Position numbers and translations under genes: made by a program. The notes beneath the pieces were generated by a model, which was not told where the DNA came from, did not search any database, and saw only the letters and a list, made by a program, of their open reading frames with translations. This document shows, piece by piece, positions 63,842 to 64,000 of a stretch of DNA of 64,000 nt; the stretch's first letter is position 1, and each line of letters starts with the position of its first letter. Origin of the DNA: an uncultured Oscillospiraceae bacterium (GTDB lineage: Bacteria; Bacillota; Clostridia; Oscillospirales; Oscillospiraceae); NCBI GenBank assembly GCA_910579965.1, contig CAJTWF010000003.1, positions 50,682-114,681 on the forward strand. The letters are read 5' to 3'.

Positions 63842-64000
63842 GCTCTCCCGCTCCTTTCGCTGCCTTGCGTCCCCGCCGTTCGAGGCTCTGCTGTACCCTA
63901 AGTTGGGCCAACTCTGCATTGTAGCGGCGGCGCTTGTCGGGAAGTTGTAAGCAGTCAAGTAAAATGGGCCAAATGGGGGTGCGGACGAAAACCTGGACCA
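63828..64000 (-). CDS. C-terminal end of a gene continuing beyond the window
   Basis: Minus-strand frame open from the window edge to a stop at 63828-63830, overlapping the next gene's start by 14 bp. The tail (RRRYNAELAQLRVQQSLERR) is a charged, coiled-coil-like helix. The overlap with the downstream phage-type gene favours a real gene of the same operon, but too little is visible to name it. Confidence 0.4.
   Translation of the reverse strand, partial: VQVFVRTPIWPILLDCLQLPDKRRRYNAELAQLRVQQSLERRGRKAAKGAGEHEQL

Overview
The window is GC-rich bacterial DNA from a spore-forming, flagellated, anaerobic Firmicute. The family mix suggests a gut-type member of the Oscillospiraceae (Clostridium cluster IV), but the species cannot be fixed from sequence alone. 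Evidence for sporulation is a spoIVFA/spoIVFB-like pair, a Csp-protease/SleC-like germination locus, whiA and a SpoVK-like AAA ATPase. Evidence for motility is a large flagellin, a FliB-type flagellin methylase, FapA, CheX and CheY. Evidence for anaerobic metabolism is a glycyl-radical enzyme with its SAM activase. Promoters read as sigma-A type, plus one clear sigma-28 type in front of flagellin.

Layout. 1-4.0 kb: 3' part of clpC and an unknown membrane protein, closed by a large palindromic repeat. 4.2-9.2 kb (minus): M29 aminopeptidase and an aldose-epimerase-like protein, then a fapA-cheX-cheY operon. 9.2-22.3 kb: a hydroxyproline/peptide island with an XRE-cupin regulator, hypD activase and hypD (trans-4-hydroxy-L-proline dehydratase), an AraC regulator, an orphan peptide-binding lipoprotein, P5C dehydrogenase, an Xaa-Pro-type peptidase, an LD-carboxypeptidase-like protein and an M20 amidohydrolase. 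Hydroxyproline released from peptides would become P5C and then glutamate. Several promoters here share a TTTCA-N6-TGAAA palindrome, one of them inside a perfect 38-bp palindrome centred on the -10 box. 22.3-27 kb: two Csp-like subtilases divergent from a SleC-like cortex hydrolase. 27-34.5 kb: SpoVK-like ATPase, a GlpA-like/FAD oxidoreductase/DUF1667 operon, a small methyltransferase and an ABC transporter. 34.5-38.5 kb: an EndoQ-UvrD fusion followed by a DUF4062 protein. 38.6-42.9 kb: fliB and flagellin. 43.2-47.7 kb: whiA and dnaE. 47.7-56 kb: a GHKL kinase, a DUF378 protein, spoIVFAB, a FAD-Rieske protein, a divergent DJ-1/WYL pair and a PTS IIC protein. 56-59.6 kb: an aconitase-family hydratase and type II isocitrate dehydrogenase, which together make 2-oxoglutarate, the precursor of glutamate.

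The right end (59.6-64 kb) is accessory. It holds an apparently orphan cobalamin riboswitch with its own promoter that points antisense into icd, and a PadR/DUF2812 pair. It also holds a prophage remnant in which an IS1182-family element has split an MT-A70-type DNA methyltransferase fragment; removing the IS and one target duplication restores the reading frame exactly. The transposase and two phage genes carry frameshifts.

No rRNA, tRNA or CRISPR array was seen. The main leads are the oxidative hydroxyproline island with its shared palindromic operators, the orphan riboswitch, the flagellin leader RNA and the EndoQ-UvrD fusion.
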